The position numbers and the translations under genes are program-made. 64,000 nucleotides of DNA from Allolobophora icterica (Eukaryota; Annelida; Clitellata; Crassiclitellata; Lumbricidae), in the NCBI GenBank assembly GCA_963556255.1, contig OY744611.1:5669736-5733735 (forward strand), written 5' to 3'. Below, piece by piece: positions 45,032-57,150 of this stretch. How positions within the stretch are numbered: the first letter of the stretch is position 1; each line of letters starts with the position of its first letter. The notes beneath the pieces are model-generated. The model had not been told where the DNA came from. It did not search any database and saw nothing but the letters and a program-made list of their open reading frames with translations.

Positions 45032-46978
45032 TTTATTTGCCACCAAATGAAACAAACACAGTAATAATACATATACAGTTGCAGTGGCAGGCTACCGGAG
45101 AAGTCTTGTAGGACTCATCTCGCCGGTCGCCCAAATAATACAAATCATTATAACACAAAAACACCCAACATATAAACAACACTTACTAATAGCAATCATA
45201 GCACTAACAATCATCATTGCTAACAAACCAAACAGTCTCATGACCCTTATACTAATTGTAACTAATTGTAACCTGTATCCAGGCACTGTCTACCTACTCA
45301 GGGAATCAATCAAGTACAACTTCAACATGCTTTTAAATCTTCGATGTGAAGTTATGTGTCTAATATTACTTGGAAGTTCATGCCACCATTTGGCCCCACA
45401 GTAACGGGTTGTCTTCAGTCCTTTGGTAGTTAAAAATTTAGGTATAAAAGTATTGTCACTGTTCCTTGTATAATGGGAATGAACATCAACATTGAGTTTA
45501 AAATGGTTGTGGAATATCAGTGGAACATCCAAATTGTACACACATTTATGCACAACACATAATACTTGAAATTTGCGCAGTTCTGTTAACGGAAGAAGAT
45601 TATAGTTCCGATATAAATCAATAATCGGTGTGCAAAGGGGAACACCTTGCAGTATGCGTAGGATACGATTAATATAAATATTTAACCGATGTAATACAGA
45701 CTTATTAGCAGCCGTATAAATCTCAACCCCATACAACAAGTGAGGGTGAATCAATGCAAAGAATAGGTTTTTTAGAACACAACAGTTTAACTTATTTCTT
45801 AGTCTGAAGAATATACCAATAAACCTTTTTATTTTATTAATAACGTGGTCTATATGCTCTTTCCAAGTTAGTTTTTGATCAATGATAACACCAAGATACT
45901 TATAGGTGTCTTCACGTGAAAGCCTGACATCATCCAATAAAAGATCAATGTCGTCAGTACACGGTTTTCTTTTATAATCAAAAAGCATGTACGATGTCTT
46001 ATCTTTGTTAAAAGACATTTTGTTAGCCAGGAACCAATCGCATAGATTATTTAATGCAGCACTAGCATCTGTATGCAACTTCGCTGTCGTACGCGCATGA
46101 AAAAATATATTAGTGTCATCAGCAAATAGACGTATATCAGAACCAGGAACTGAATTTGGCATATCGTTAACGTAAAGGAGAAATAACAAAGGACCCAATA
46201 CAGATCCTTGAGGTACACCACAGGGTATTACATTGTGCCGAGAATTAACATCATTAATAGTAGTAAACTGTTTACGATCAGCAAGGTAATCAGTAAACCA
46301 ATCAAGTAAGGTACCCCTAATACCATAATTCTTCAACTTAGTAAGCAGAATTTCATGATTAACAGTATCGAATGCTTTTTGCAGATCACAAAAGATACCA
46401 GCCACATATTCACTGTTATCAAGAGACATATTTATTTTATCAATTACATCGATCAGTGCTAAACTAGTTGAATAACCTTTCCTGAATCCAAACTGATATT
46501 TGTATAAAACCAAGTATTTCTTAAGAAAGTTCATTACCCTACTATAAATGAGTTTTTCTAATATTTTAACAAAGACTGATAAAAGAGAAATTGGTCTATA
46601 GTTAGTCATAATACTACGGTCACCCTTTTTAAATAAGGGTATTACTTTAGCCACTTTCATACCGAGTGGTACTTTACCTGTATTTAATGATAAGTTGAAT
46701 ATCATTAGCAGGGGCTGCACAAGCATGTCGACATTCTCCTTGATTAATAGGGGAGAAATTTGATCATACCCAAGGGATTTTCGGGGATTTAGGCCTTCTA
46801 TAAGATTTATCAGTTCTTCTCTATTTACTTCCTCACAATAAATACTATTCTGAAGAGGACTGCCCATATAATACTCAAAAGTATGTTTTGCTTTACCAAG
46901 TTTTGATGCCAGTCCAGGGCCAATATTACAGAAATAATTATTCATGCTATTGGCCATTTCTTCGTTAGTAAGTAACAT
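44996..46978 (-). mobile_element. CR1/Jockey-group LINE, 5'-truncated, with (CTTA)n tail
   Basis: Minus-strand order is RT ORF (46978 to 45290), about 260 bp of 3' UTR and a tetranucleotide tail at 44996-45031. The endonuclease and ORF1 are absent through truncation. The intact ORF suggests a fairly recent insertion, but I did not find a target duplication. Confidence 0.88.
45290..46978 (-). CDS. Reverse transcriptase domain of a LINE (562 codons)
   Basis: Complete RT motif series: NPRKSLGYDQISPLLIK (motif 1), KVAKVIPLFKKGDRSIMTNY and RPISLL (2), FGFRKGYST (2a/3), FCDLQKAFDTVNHEILL (palm A), CGVPQGSVLGPLLFLLYVND (B), IRLFADDTNIF (catalytic C, FADD), NKMSFNKDKTSYM (D), YKYLGVIID (E), followed by the thumb (LIHPHLLYGVEIY) and a C-terminal AKWWHELPSNIR. 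The first Met is internal to the original ORF2, whose endonuclease is missing. It makes cDNA at nicked chromosomal DNA in complete relatives; this truncated copy would need help. Confidence 0.92.
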   Translation of the reverse strand: MLLTNEEMANSMNNYFCNIGPGLASKLGKAKHTFEYYMGSPLQNSIYCEEVNREELINLIEGLNPRKSLGYDQISPLLIKENVDMLVQPLLMIFNLSLNTGKVPLGMKVAKVIPLFKKGDRSIMTNYRPISLLSVFVKILEKLIYSRVMNFLKKYLVLYKYQFGFRKGYSTSLALIDVIDKINMSLDNSEYVAGIFCDLQKAFDTVNHEILLTKLKNYGIRGTLLDWFTDYLADRKQFTTINDVNSRHNVIPCGVPQGSVLGPLLFLLYVNDMPNSVPGSDIRLFADDTNIFFHARTTAKLHTDASAALNNLCDWFLANKMSFNKDKTSYMLFDYKRKPCTDDIDLLLDDVRLSREDTYKYLGVIIDQKLTWKEHIDHVINKIKRFIGIFFRLRNKLNCCVLKNLFFALIHPHLLYGVEIYTAANKSVLHRLNIYINRILRILQGVPLCTPIIDLYRNYNLLPLTELRKFQVLCVVHKCVYNLDVPLIFHNHFKLNVDVHSHYTRNSDNTFIPKFLTTKGLKTTRYCGAKWWHELPSNIRHITSHRRFKSMLKLYLIDSLSR

Positions 46979-47149
46979 ACGTACGCTACACTTGGACCTG
47001 CAATCAAGAGCTCAACACTTTTTGAATGTGGGACACAGCTGCTGGAGTAGCAATGTTCATTGATCGAGTGCAGTGTCTGTGTCTGTCAGGTGTGAGCTTC
47101 GTGGTTTTTAACTACAGGACTTTGTAAATTAGAAAGCACATAGGCCTAC

Positions 47150-47515
47150 ACACATCGAAGGGCCATGAGCAGTTATCCGACCTTGCTCTTATGAGCATAG
47201 AATATGATATTCTGCGTAAGATCAACTTTGAGGATCTGGTGACCGAATTTGCAAAGAAGAAAACACGCAAGGTTTCGCTAATTTGACATTACTTCATGCC
47301 CGAGACAAACTATCGTCTGACATTTTAACTCTTTCTTTGTTTTTAGATATTTGTGTTAAATTGTGTCTGTGAACAAAGCACATTACTGAAATATTTTATA
47401 ATCAATTATGAAACACAAGTCAAAAAATTTCTTGCACCTTTGTGGTGGAGGCCCCTATGTGGTGGGGGCCCCTGTGCACTGGCACATGGTGCACATGCCT
47501 AAATTCGGGCCTGCG
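47150..47515 (+). pseudogene. hAT transposase C-terminal scrap and possible right end
   Basis: Frame from about 47168 reads EQLSDLALMSIEYDILRK and INFEDLVTEFAKKKTRKV then stops at about 47285, the C-terminal hAT motif of ZMYM1-like transposases (RL..LALLSIE, FA..K.RK). Downstream, GGTGGGGGCCCCTGTGCACTGG resembles a hAT terminal region. A similar GGGGGCCCTTGTGCATTGG occurs at about 55730. Confidence 0.65.
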
Positions 47516-47529
47516 TCGAACCCTAGCTC

Positions 47530-47700
47530 ATGATGTTTCTCGTGGCTTTGCCCGTTAACTCATCCATCTTGACTACTGCGAATCAATATTATGATCTATT
47601 GCTTATGGTCTTGTGACTCCTAACTGAAATGTGTGTCAAGCTAAGATGTTCGTGCTTTCTCACTGCGAGCAACTTATCGCTGTTTCCCCTACGTATCGGC
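47530..47700 (+). mobile_element. CR1-like LINE fragment
   Basis: Frame contains RLTHLDYCESI and, later, CQAKMFVLS, matching the SRLDYCNSLLYGL region of CR1-group RT thumbs. Very short and decayed. Confidence 0.45.
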
Positions 47701-48744
47701 AGACTTAAAAGGAAATCTTTGTGATGGAGGTTTTTCTGCTAAGAAAATTGTTGTGAATGCGTAGCGCTAAGACATTCCAGAGATTCATTCACAGTTGTGT
47801 GATATGCAAATTCTACAACAGCAGTCTGGAAACCTTGCCTTACCGTTTTACCGACTGGCCATATATGTAACCTTCGGATTTGAACCTAGGTAGGCTGTAA
47901 CAGTGGTGAAACGAAATTTTAGCGATCTGCCGACCTATAGTATTTATCTATTCTCATTATTTGTAATGCTGGTGTTTGACAATGTGCAGTTGTGTGATAT
48001 TATTTATTACTCATCGATCGTCATTCAATGAGTTTAGAGATTTGGATTGCTTTCTAAACAATGTGACTTGAAAAGTGAGTCATATAACTTCATTGCACTT
48101 AGAGCTGACGTGTGAACACCAGAAAACTGTTATGAATAACAATGATTATGGACAACTTGCATCAAATCTTGTGTGAGTTTTCTGCTAGCCTGCAGTGCTT
48201 TTACTACTCATGCAATATTTTCTTTTCGTGCGTGACTATCATGGTTCGAGTAGCTTGATGTCCGAAAAACTTCATAGTGAGGATTTTCAACATTAGTTAA
48301 AAGTAGATAAAGGTACGAATACGAACATTTTGAATAGTAATGATCAGCATAGAAAATATTGCACAAAGGCATAGGCTAACAGGTTTAATCACAAGAGCTC
48401 ATAAGCGTTAGGAAACAATCTACTGACTGTTTTCGGAATCTGTAAGGTTCCCATAAATTGTCAACTCCAAGCTTGGTTACTGCATTCTTTTTCTCAACTT
48501 CGACTCCAAACAAATTAAACATCTGCAACCCATCCTAAGTTTACTCGCCCTAGATGTCACTAAGACATCAAAGTTGCCACGATCCTTAATCATTCCACTG
48601 AATGAAAATCCCGGAACGCACACTACAAACCCCTGTCGCCAACTTTTAACTTCCAGTCCAAATACCTTCACGAAATCTTCACCATCGAACCACCTCGCTC
48701 TATCCGATTCTCCTTCTATTTCATTCTTTCCCGTCTGCCAGCCA
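47701..48744. other. No recognisable gene
   Basis: A 133-codon minus-strand frame (48477-48878) lacks family features. GTAGCGCTAAGACATTCCAGAGATTCATTCA near 47760 recurs in diverged form near 57190, marking an old shared repeat. Confidence 0.4.
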
Positions 48745-48915
48745 CTACAAGCCTCGAGTTCTACAACCGCTCCATATGTCATACTGCACCTCGAATATGG
48801 AACGATGTTCTCCCTGCAGACTTCGGCAAATTCACACTTCCTCCACCAATACCGCCAAGCACCCATCATCATTTGCATCAGGATTCTCTACTTTATCACT
48901 CCACAGGCTTTCAAT
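48745..48915 (+). mobile_element. Possible LINE ORF2 C-terminus
   Basis: One frame reads RSICHTAPRIWNDVLPADFG then KFTLPPPIP and stops at 48915 beside an AATAAA. It resembles the C..AP.LWN.LP motif of CR1-group LINEs. Weak. Confidence 0.4.
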
Positions 48916-49140
48916 AAAAAAAACTAAAGTTCCATACCTTCAACGACTCCTACTCCAATCCATCGAACCTTCGCCTTCAAAGCTTTCTTGCCCTCAACCA
49001 AACCTGCCTTAGCTGCTCCTCTACCTCCTGTCTTTGGCCTATCTTCACTCGTCATCTTTGAGACGACTCATCTCTCGAGAGAATAATCTGGTTCCCTGAT
49101 CTTAGCTTCAGAGCTTTAGAATTTGGAATTTACTTTTGCA

Positions 49141-49720
49141 ATTATCATCTAATCTAATTACTTCTATAGCGCTATTATAATAATGCACAATGCATTGAAA
49201 TCGATGTTCGCTTCAACTGAAACCGGAATCCAAATTCACAATCCAGTTCTTCATCCTAAATGCTCTTCAACAATAAGCTCGACTACAGCCCTGATTATCA
49301 TCTAATCTAATAACTTCTATAGCGCTATTATAATAATGCACAATGCATTGAAATCGATGTTCGCTTCAACTGAAACCAGAATCCAAGTTCACAATCCAGT
49401 TCTTCATCCTAAATGCTCTTCAACAATAAGCTCGACTACAGCCCTGATTATCATCTGATCTAATTACTTCTATAGCGCTATTATCACAATGCACAAGGCA
49501 TTGAAATCGATGTTCGCTTCAACTGAAACCGGAATCCAAATTCACAATCCAGTTCTTCATCCTAAATGCACTTCAACAATAAGCTCGACTACAGCCCTGA
49601 TTATCATCTGATCTAATTACTTCTATAGCGCTATTATCACAATGCACAAGGCATTGAAATCGATGTTCGCTTCAACTGAAACCGGAATCCAAATTCACAA
49701 TCCAGTTCTTCATCCTGTAT
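49141..49720 (+). repeat. Tandem repeat, four units of 153 bp
   Basis: Units start ATTATCATCT at 49141, 49294, 49447 and 49600, an exact 153-bp period. Each contains TTCTATAGCGCTATTAT and CAACAATAAGCTCGACTAC. Units 3 and 4 share TCACAATGCACAAGGC; units 1 and 2 share TAATAATGCACAATGC. The last unit is truncated at about 49720. Confidence 0.95.
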
Positions 49721-49918
49721 GACTTAAAAACAGCTTTTCAATGGAAGACTGCTAATGACCTATACCACATAATATGACACTATATTTCGATCTTGTTTGG
49801 TGAAAGTCCGAGGCAAAGGGGCAACCATGATGACAGGGTGGAGGTGTTATAGGTGGTAGTCATAGCAAGATGATCATGATGACGATGATGCTGAGTCGCG
49901 TATAAATACTCTTCTACA

Positions 49919-50325
<407 letters not shown>

Positions 50326-50574
50326 AAGCTAGTTCCATCCATGATGATGGAAGTGGAGGGTTGTGATGGTGGTGGCGGTGGTGATGATGGTGGCGGTATT
50401 GAAGTTAATCCATAACTCAAAATCAAATAACCGGGCTATGGCGGACTTGACTCGATTTAGCGTCTGTCACCTTCTTTTTCGCAAATTCACATAAGCAATA
50501 ATTCACAGTCTTCGGTAAAATTAATACATTACATTACATTACTAGGTAATTGGTAATGGTAATGGGAAAATTGC

Positions 50575-51040
50575 AAATTAATATAGCGCCACTTCAAAGG
50601 AGAATCACCAGAGGCGATCCTGACCTAACACAATGAAACCACAATCGTGCAATATGGTCTTCAAGTTTTTGCGGAAGAGAGGCAAAGAGAAGGTTGTTAG
50701 ACAGCTTGTTCCAGGAGAATAGGTCGATCACAGCTGTAATGGTATTGGAACAGCCAAGTCGCCATGAGCAGAGAAATCTGCGACCGGGGAAGGAAGATAT
50801 TGAAACGCAAAGATCATTGAGATAAGATGGAGCCAGACAATTACGCATAAACATCAAGATCTTAAACTCAATGCGCTTTTGCCTGGGTAACCAGTGCAGT
50901 TCCTCCTACATAAATTTTTAAATATGCCCAAACCTAGGCATGACACCCATCAGGCGATCAGCAGCATTTAAAACAGATTACAGCTGATTGATGAGAGAAG
51001 AAGTAAGACCTGCGTAAATGGCATTACCTTAATAATCAAC
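50575..51040 (-). mobile_element. CR1/L2-like LINE, 3' end
   Basis: Minus strand: AIYAGLTSSLINQL, VLNAADRLMGVMPRFGHI, ELHWLPRQKRIEFKILMFMR and NCLAPSYLNDLCVSISSFPG, then a degraded end LFSWNKL and KLEDH. The GTGGCGCTATATTAA terminus and a (CATTAC)n-like tail lie at 50530-50590. Stops interrupt the frame. Confidence 0.8.
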
Positions 51041-51183
51041 TACCTGACATACCGGATTACATAAGAAGTAAATAGTAAATCGGTAAGCCAGTCGAAAAGT
51101 CCAAGCGACTTAGTTCAGTTGATAAGCATGTAACTAAGGCAGTCGCTAACTCATTAAGTCAGTTACTATGATATATAATATAT

Positions 51184-51239
51184 AATCTCGTATAAAATCT
51201 ATATATTATTATAGGCCCCTATAGATTTTATACGAGATT
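51184..51239. repeat. Perfect 20-bp hairpin
   Basis: AATCTCGTATAAAATCTATA at 51184-51203 is the reverse complement of 51220-51239; the loop is 16 nt. No element context is evident. Confidence 0.9.
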
Positions 51240-51399
51240 CCTCGTACACGATATTCTATAGCGACACGTTTTTGTATAGCTCGTATTTCAATGGCGTCTT
51301 TGTGTGTTTGCTCCTTCACCATAGCTGCCCTTTTGAATGGGTGTTTGGCCTTTTGTGTTGCCCCTTGTGCCGTGGATCGGGCTAGCTTGAGATTACTCT

Positions 51400-51790
51400 G
51401 CGGTATAATCACGATCTTTATGAGAACCGACATACCTGTGCAGAGATTAAGTCGCTTGATGTATTCTTTAGAAAGTGTAGCTAACCTTGAAGGTGTTAGC
51501 CACCGTTCTCTCCAACAGAGTAGGTCTGTATGAAATCTTTGTCAGGGACTGTATGAGCAAACGCGAGGGAACCAATGCAAACAGTGAGTCTTTTCTTAGC
51601 TGAAGCATAAAGAGCAGCTGGACGTCTATCAATAGTAGCTCATGAGAAGGACCTTGCTCGCTCTAACGTGTTTCTATACAACTCGTCTTAGTTGTCGCTG
51701 TTGTCATCATCTTCATCATCATCATCACCACTGCTATAATAATGTCCTTGCAAAGACGTAGGCCCTACTGAGTTTCAGATTTATTAACTT
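51400..51790 (+). repeat. Dispersed repeat, second copy
   Basis: Diverged match of 36900-38080, including GAGAACCGACA, AAGTCGCTTGATGTATTCTTTAG, GGACGTCTATCAA, AAGGACCTTGCTCGC and a TCATCATCATCACCACTGC stretch. No coding content. Confidence 0.6.
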
Positions 51791-52189
51791 CTGTAGCGCT
51801 GTTTTCATAGAGCCGAAGACATCAGTCGATGGTAGGTTTGAGTGAAATTGCGATCAAAATCAGTGGACATCCGATGAAGCAGAGATAAGGCCAATTCATC
51901 CCGCGAGTTATCTGGCGAACAGCAACGCTCTTAATTAACAGTCGATACTAGACAAGAAACGCATGGCATAAGAACGCATTTGTTCTGGCTTCTTAGGTTC
52001 AGACACTTTCTTATAACTATGAGAATGCCACACTGGAGTCAACAGACATTCCGATGTTACCCCATGCTCACATAAATACCACGTTTGAGTGCAATATCGA
52101 TTTGTTTAAGTTGCAGAGCATAACAAAGATCAGTTTTGGGCTCTCAGACTATTTCTTTGGCTCGTTTGAAGGTTAGACATTTGTTCAAT

Positions 52190-52430
52190 TCAGATCGTTC
52201 TGTCAATTCTCTAATGTCATTCACTTCTAACCTCAAGACTCATCTCTTGTAACTTCTATACCCAACGCAGTGTATAGCCTCTGGTTTCCCATATCAATTG
52301 AATTTCAACCTGACTTCTCCGATGGGTTTTGATTTTCAATTGTAATTTAACTTAAAGCGACCAACGATGGACGTCTTGAACATTATGATTAAGGCGCTGT
52401 AGAAATCATTAGATTAGATAAGATTAACAA
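52190..52430 (+). mobile_element. CR1-like LINE 3' end with (ATTAG)n tail
   Basis: Reads SNSLMSFTSNLKTHLL at the ORF end, and about 170 bp later GGCGCTGTAGAAATCATTAGATTAGATAAG. The terminus is of the GGCGCTnTAnAAAT type seen in the other LINE tails. Confidence 0.6.
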
Positions 52431-52439
52431 AAGCTCCAC

Positions 52440-52801
52440 TGCAGATCCATATTCAATGGCAATGTGTCTTAGGCCTGGCACCGGCTTACCTTTGTGAGTT
52501 CTTTACTCTTACTTCTTCTTGTGCGGGGCTCAGATCCCTGCGCTCAGCATCCCGGGGAGACTTCGTTGTTCCTTACGCTCGTACCGCCATAGCACAGCGT
52601 AGGGCATTCTCGGTGGTTGGTCCTGCCGTTTGGAATGATCTACCTCTTAAGATTCGCTCCCTTCCTAGGGATTTCTCTGGTTCCTTTTACAGTCTTCTTA
52701 AGACATTTCTTTTTGACTGGGCCTGGGTCAGGAGTGCCTCTGAATAGATTCCTTGAAGGGGCACTATATAAATGTTTTAGATAGATAGATAGATAGATAG
52801 A
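52440..52801 (+). mobile_element. CR1/L2-like LINE, 3' end with (AGAT)n tail
   Basis: Encodes GLAPAYLCEFFTL, LRSLRSASRGDFVVPYARTA, AQRRAFSVVGPAVWNDLPL and LLKTFLFDWAW, stop at 52745-52747, GGGGCACTATATAAATG, then (AGAT)n at 52778-52801. Coding part is unbroken from about 52490. Same subfamily as 9740-10150. Confidence 0.87.
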
Positions 52802-53068
52802 TATTCCTCTGTCCTCAACGTCGTAGCAGTATACAACAGGGTGAATATATTTGCTGACGCCAGACAAGACAGTTTATGGCTGTGGGCGATTGTCGTGTCT
52901 GCTTTCATCAGAAACGGCTTTAACGAGTGCAATCTGAGGCAGTTGTCAATTTATCTGAGCGACGACCTTTTCTTATACGTCGATCATCTATTACTGCTGT
53001 ATCATGTAATCTTACTGAGTACTTGTCAGTTTGAACTAATAAACGAATAGTATTAATATTATTACTGC

Positions 53069-53209
<141 letters not shown>

Positions 53210-53760
53210 GGGTTCTTTTCGAAAATCTGATATTTCGAATTTCTTTTTGATGGAAAGATAATTTTCTCTTTCGATTTGTAAAAAGTTATCAGTTTCATGT
53301 TCAAATTAGAAATGTTCATAATTAAAATCAAATTGAATAGACCTACACATTTAAAAGAAAACGAGATTGTATCTTTAAGTAGAAAAATCCATTAAATATC
53401 TGTGGCAGACAGTAATTCCACAATGTCATGTAGGCCTACTGTATCTATTCAGCATCAGTATCAAATCTGATTTACATTTTGTTTTCCTGCAATTTCAGTT
53501 TTTTTTAGGGTGGAGTAATTTTCTTTGACTTAATTTTGTTAGGGGGTCCTTGAATCTTTGACAGTACTGTTGTTGACAAGGGGGTAGAGATCAAAAACTG
53601 CCTAAAATTTGTTGACATAATTAATCGATGACCCCATAGGGTCCAGGCGGAGGGCCATTGTGGCCAATTGTAACTATGTACTAACTAAAATTAACTAAAA
53701 TAAAAGTCCAGTAACTATAAAAGTAACTATGACTAAAAAATAATACTAACTATAACTGTA

Positions 53761-54925
53761 TTCAATTCAATTCAATTCAGTTTATTGATCCACACAGGCA
53801 AAACAAAAGAACATACAAGAAACAAAATTAAATAGCCACTATGATGATGATGCAAATCCTAGTACATTAAGAAATGAATGGGCATACGTCATACCATGGG
53901 TGGGTCAATGGGAAACCCTAAAAGGACCTCGGTCCCGCTAGAAAGGGTCCCCCATTTACTTGATAAAAACGCAACGACGGCCATATACACATGAGCCATC
54001 AAGAGGCTTAGTTAGAAACAACAAATTGGTGAATAGTGGACACTGGTTGTGGGAATAGGTAGTGGCACTGAAAAACAAAAACATCCTACATAGAAAGCTA
54101 ATGGGAGAGGGGGTCGCAGCAGGCTGTCACTGGTCGGTCTGCCTAATCAGTAGGTACGAACGCAGACTTTTATTAAAAACATAGTAGCTGGGGATAAGAC
54201 GTTATTCAGAGGGAAGACTATTCCATAATTTAGGTCCAAGTTTGGTTATTGAGAATTTTCGAATGTTGGTGCGTGCAAATTCAATCAGGTAGGTGTTAAG
54301 TTTATTCCTGGTAGAGTAGGGATGTAGGTCAGAGGTACTTGTGAAAAAGTTAATAGATGCATTGGGTAGTAAATTGAAAGTATAGCGGTGCATGAAGTCA
54401 CAAATTTAATAAGATGTTATACTGGCAAGAGTCATTAGGCCCATGGACTGGAATATAGGGAAGGCATGGGCGTTTCGTGGGACCTAGTGATAACTCTTAC
54501 AATGCGCTTCTGTAGGACTACGAGGCGTTGCAAGTTTGACTTATAGTTCGCTGCCCAGACTAGATTGCCATAAGTGAGATAAGGGTATACAAGTGAGTAG
54601 TAAAGATTTAAAAGAATTTTTTTGGGTATAAGTGAGGAAATACGCGTGATGATCCCAATGGTTTTAGAAATTTTATTTGCAATGTGGGCAATATGAGCAG
54701 ACCAGTTGCCGTGTTGGTCGATGTGAAAACCCAGAAATTTAACAGAGGAAACTTGGGGTATTGGCAAGTTGTCAATTAGAATCGGTTCATTGAGCTGGGG
54801 AATTAATTTGCAGCTTGAAGAGAATAGGATATAGTTGGACTTGTTTATGTTAAGAGATAATTTGTTAGCTTTAAACCACTCAGAAATAAGGTTTAATTCA
54901 ATGTTAATGGTCGTTGCAATTTGCA
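53761..54925 (-). mobile_element. CR1/Jockey-group LINE, 5'-truncated, (ATTGA)n tail
   Basis: Tail TTCAATTCAATTCAATTCAG at 53761-53780, a 3' UTR of about 420 bp, and RT thumb plus C-terminus upstream on the minus strand. Truncated after the catalytic palm. Confidence 0.82.
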
Positions 54926-54956
54926 AACTGTAACTATAACTAAAATGAAAAACCAT
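54202..54956 (-). pseudogene. LINE RT thumb and C-terminus
   Basis: Minus strand: ISEWFKANKLSLNINKSNYI, SSVKFLGFHIDQHGNWSAHI, LVYPYLTYGNLVWA and LQKRIVRVITRS, then after a frameshift STRNKLNTYLIEF and ITKLGPKLWNSLPSE. These are RT motifs D and E, the thumb and the terminal GP.LWN.LP motif. The frameshift lies between 54394 and 54435. Confidence 0.85.
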
Positions 54957-55152
54957 TAACTATAACTAAAATAAAAGTCCAGTAACTATAACTGTAACTA
55001 TGACTAAAAAATAATACTAACTATAACTGTAACTATAACTAAAATGAAAAATCATTAACTATAACTGTAACTCTGTAAGGAGAATCACACTAATCTAAAA
55101 AGAAGAATCCGAAAATTCCGAAAAGTTAAAACGTTCGTTTGCGCGCCTTCTC

Positions 55153-55419
55153 TTGCGCAAAATATCTACCACTTTTCAAGTATCAAGCTTTATGGCATAT
55201 TCATTTTCTATTGACAACATTGCCAAGTCGCTCAGCCGCTCTTCTGACATTGTAGGCAAAATTCGTAGAGAGTTTTTGATTAGCTTCAAGTTTGAAGATG
55301 ATCTTTCACATGTCGCAGCTGTCACAGGCAAAGTCATCAGCAACATTTATGCAGTGCAGACAAAAGAGCATAATTATTATAGTCTACGAGTAACAGTTGT
55401 GCAATTTCGAAGATGGTAG
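55153..55419 (+). other. 88-codon open frame, unrecognised
   Basis: Reads IDNIAKSLSRSSDIVGKIRR and FLISFKFEDDLSHVAAVTGK with balanced composition, unlike the chance frames nearby. I recognise no family. It could be a single exon or a transposon scrap. No promoter or splice signals were established. Confidence 0.25.
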
Positions 55420-55755
55420 TAGTAGAAAATATCAACAAAAACTCTATAAATTTTAAACATGACGTCGTCGGTCATGACATCAATATATTTATACGTCAGT
55501 AAACTACTTCCGTCCAAAGACTGCATAGAGTAGAGAATTTTGTTATGGCACACCAGTTGTTTACTAAATCATGCATTTGGACCTTCCAGCTTCAGATTCA
55601 GCCAATAAACTATTGAGTCGAGACATTTGAGTGTGTAGTAGTGTGTACGCTGTTGCTAACTTGCTGTACATGTAGATTTACTTTTAGGCTAAAAATGACT
55701 ACTCGCTACCAGGAGCCCTTCTAACCGCCGGGGGCCCTTGTGCATTGGCTCCTTT

Positions 55756-57150
55756 GCCTCCTCACTTTGGCCTCTCTAGCAACAGAGATCTTCACTCGTC
55801 ATCTTTGAGACGACTCATCTCTCGAGAGAATAATCTGGTTCCCTGATCTTAGCTTCAGAGCTTTAGAATTTGGAATTTACTTTTGCAATTATCATCTAAT
55901 CTAATTACTTCTATAGCGCTATTATAATAATGCACAATGCATTGAAATCGATGTTCGCTTCAACTGAAACCGGAATCCAAATTCACAATCCAGTTCTTCA
56001 TCCTAAATGCACTTCAACAATAAGCTCGACTACAGCCCTGATTATCATCTGATCTAATTACTTCTATAGCGCTATTATCACAATGCACAAGGCATTGAAA
56101 TCGATGTTCGCTTCAACTGAAACCGGAATCCAAATTCACAATCCAGTTCGTCATCCTATATGACTTAAAAACAGCTTTTCATTGGAAGACTGCTGATGAC
56201 CTATAGCACGGGGGGGGGGTCCGTAGAGTTGGGGGGTCCGTAGAGTAATGGATGACACACTTTCGTGAAGAACAGTAGGTACCAAGATCGAACCCCGTAG
56301 ACCCCGTAAGGTTTTTCAGCCTTCCACTCGCTAGGTGGCAGCGGTGGTTAAATAAATAGTAGGCCATGATTGGCGCCGTGTGGCTGCGTTTAAAACAGTT
56401 AAAATCGACTCCTGTAAAACTGTTATCATGTGCTTCTACTGTTTACATGTATGTATGGCGCCCTGCGTGGCTGCCGTTTCTATTATAATTATGTATGATC
56501 ACTGTACAGCGCAGTGCGTTTGCAGGCGTTTAATTAAAGAACAGATTATATTATTATATATGACATGGAAGACTGCTATTGACCTATTATACCACATAAT
56601 ATGACACTATATTTCGATCTTGTTTGGTGAAAGTCCGAGGCAAAGGGGCAACCATGATGACAGGGTGGAGGTGGTATAGGTGGTAGTCATAGCAAGATGA
56701 TCATGATGACGACGATGATGCTGAGGCGCGTATAAATGCTCTTCAACAATAGGCCCGATCCATCCATGATGATGGAAGTGGAGGGTTGTGATGGTGGAGG
56801 TGGTGGTGATGGTGGCGGTAGTGATGATGGTTGTGGTAATTACGATGGCGGTGCTGATCATGATGATGTTTATGACAAAGACGAGAGCGATGATAAATAT
56901 GCGTTAGAATGAAGAAGGTCCTTCATTAGCTTAACTCACATTGATTCTAAGTTTTATTTGCACTACCTTAAGTTGCCTTTCCGTAGCTTATCTGACTTTA
57001 CCTTATTTCAGCTTTTACTTGACTGGAAAGTACAGTGCACGCTTACAAACTTTTAAGGTTTAACGTAATTGATATGAATTCGAAGTTAATTCATAACTCA
57101 AAATCAAATAACCGGGCTATAGTGGACTTGAGTCGATATAGCGCCGGTTT
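55756..57150 (+). repeat. Segmental duplication, copy B
   Basis: Matches copy A at 49024-50470 (see there), with two 153-bp units at 55888 and 56041. Copy B is interrupted at about 56206-56566 by a foreign segment flanked by GGAAGACTGCT(G/A)(A/T)T(G/T)ACCTAT on both sides. It retains about 250 bp near 56830-57080 that A lacks. A simple GATGATGG-type repeat lies at 56760-56860. Confidence 0.9.
56206..56566. mobile_element. Unclassified insertion in duplication copy B
   Basis: Absent from copy A, where AGACTGCTAATGACCTATACCAC is continuous. The flanking 20-bp direct repeat (about 56184-56205 and 56567-56588) would be a long target duplication, as LINE machinery makes, or a duplication by unequal repair. 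Interior has a G run, GGGGGGTCCGTAGAG twice, GGCGCC(G/C)TG(T/C)GTGGCTGC twice, and no coding frame or tail. Confidence 0.55.

Larger units (their letters stand above)
53670..55080. repeat. AACTATAACTAAAAT simple repeat split by a LINE
   Basis: 53670-53760 and 54926-55080 consist of variants of ACTAACTATAACTGTAACTATGACTAAAA. They were one tract before the LINE inserted. AACTGTA occurs on both sides of the LINE and may be the target duplication, though the repeat itself makes this uncertain. Confidence 0.8.

Noticed and set aside
56607..56861. 84-codon Thr/His-rich minus-strand frame
   Set aside because: It is translated GATGATGG simple repeat in the segmental duplication.
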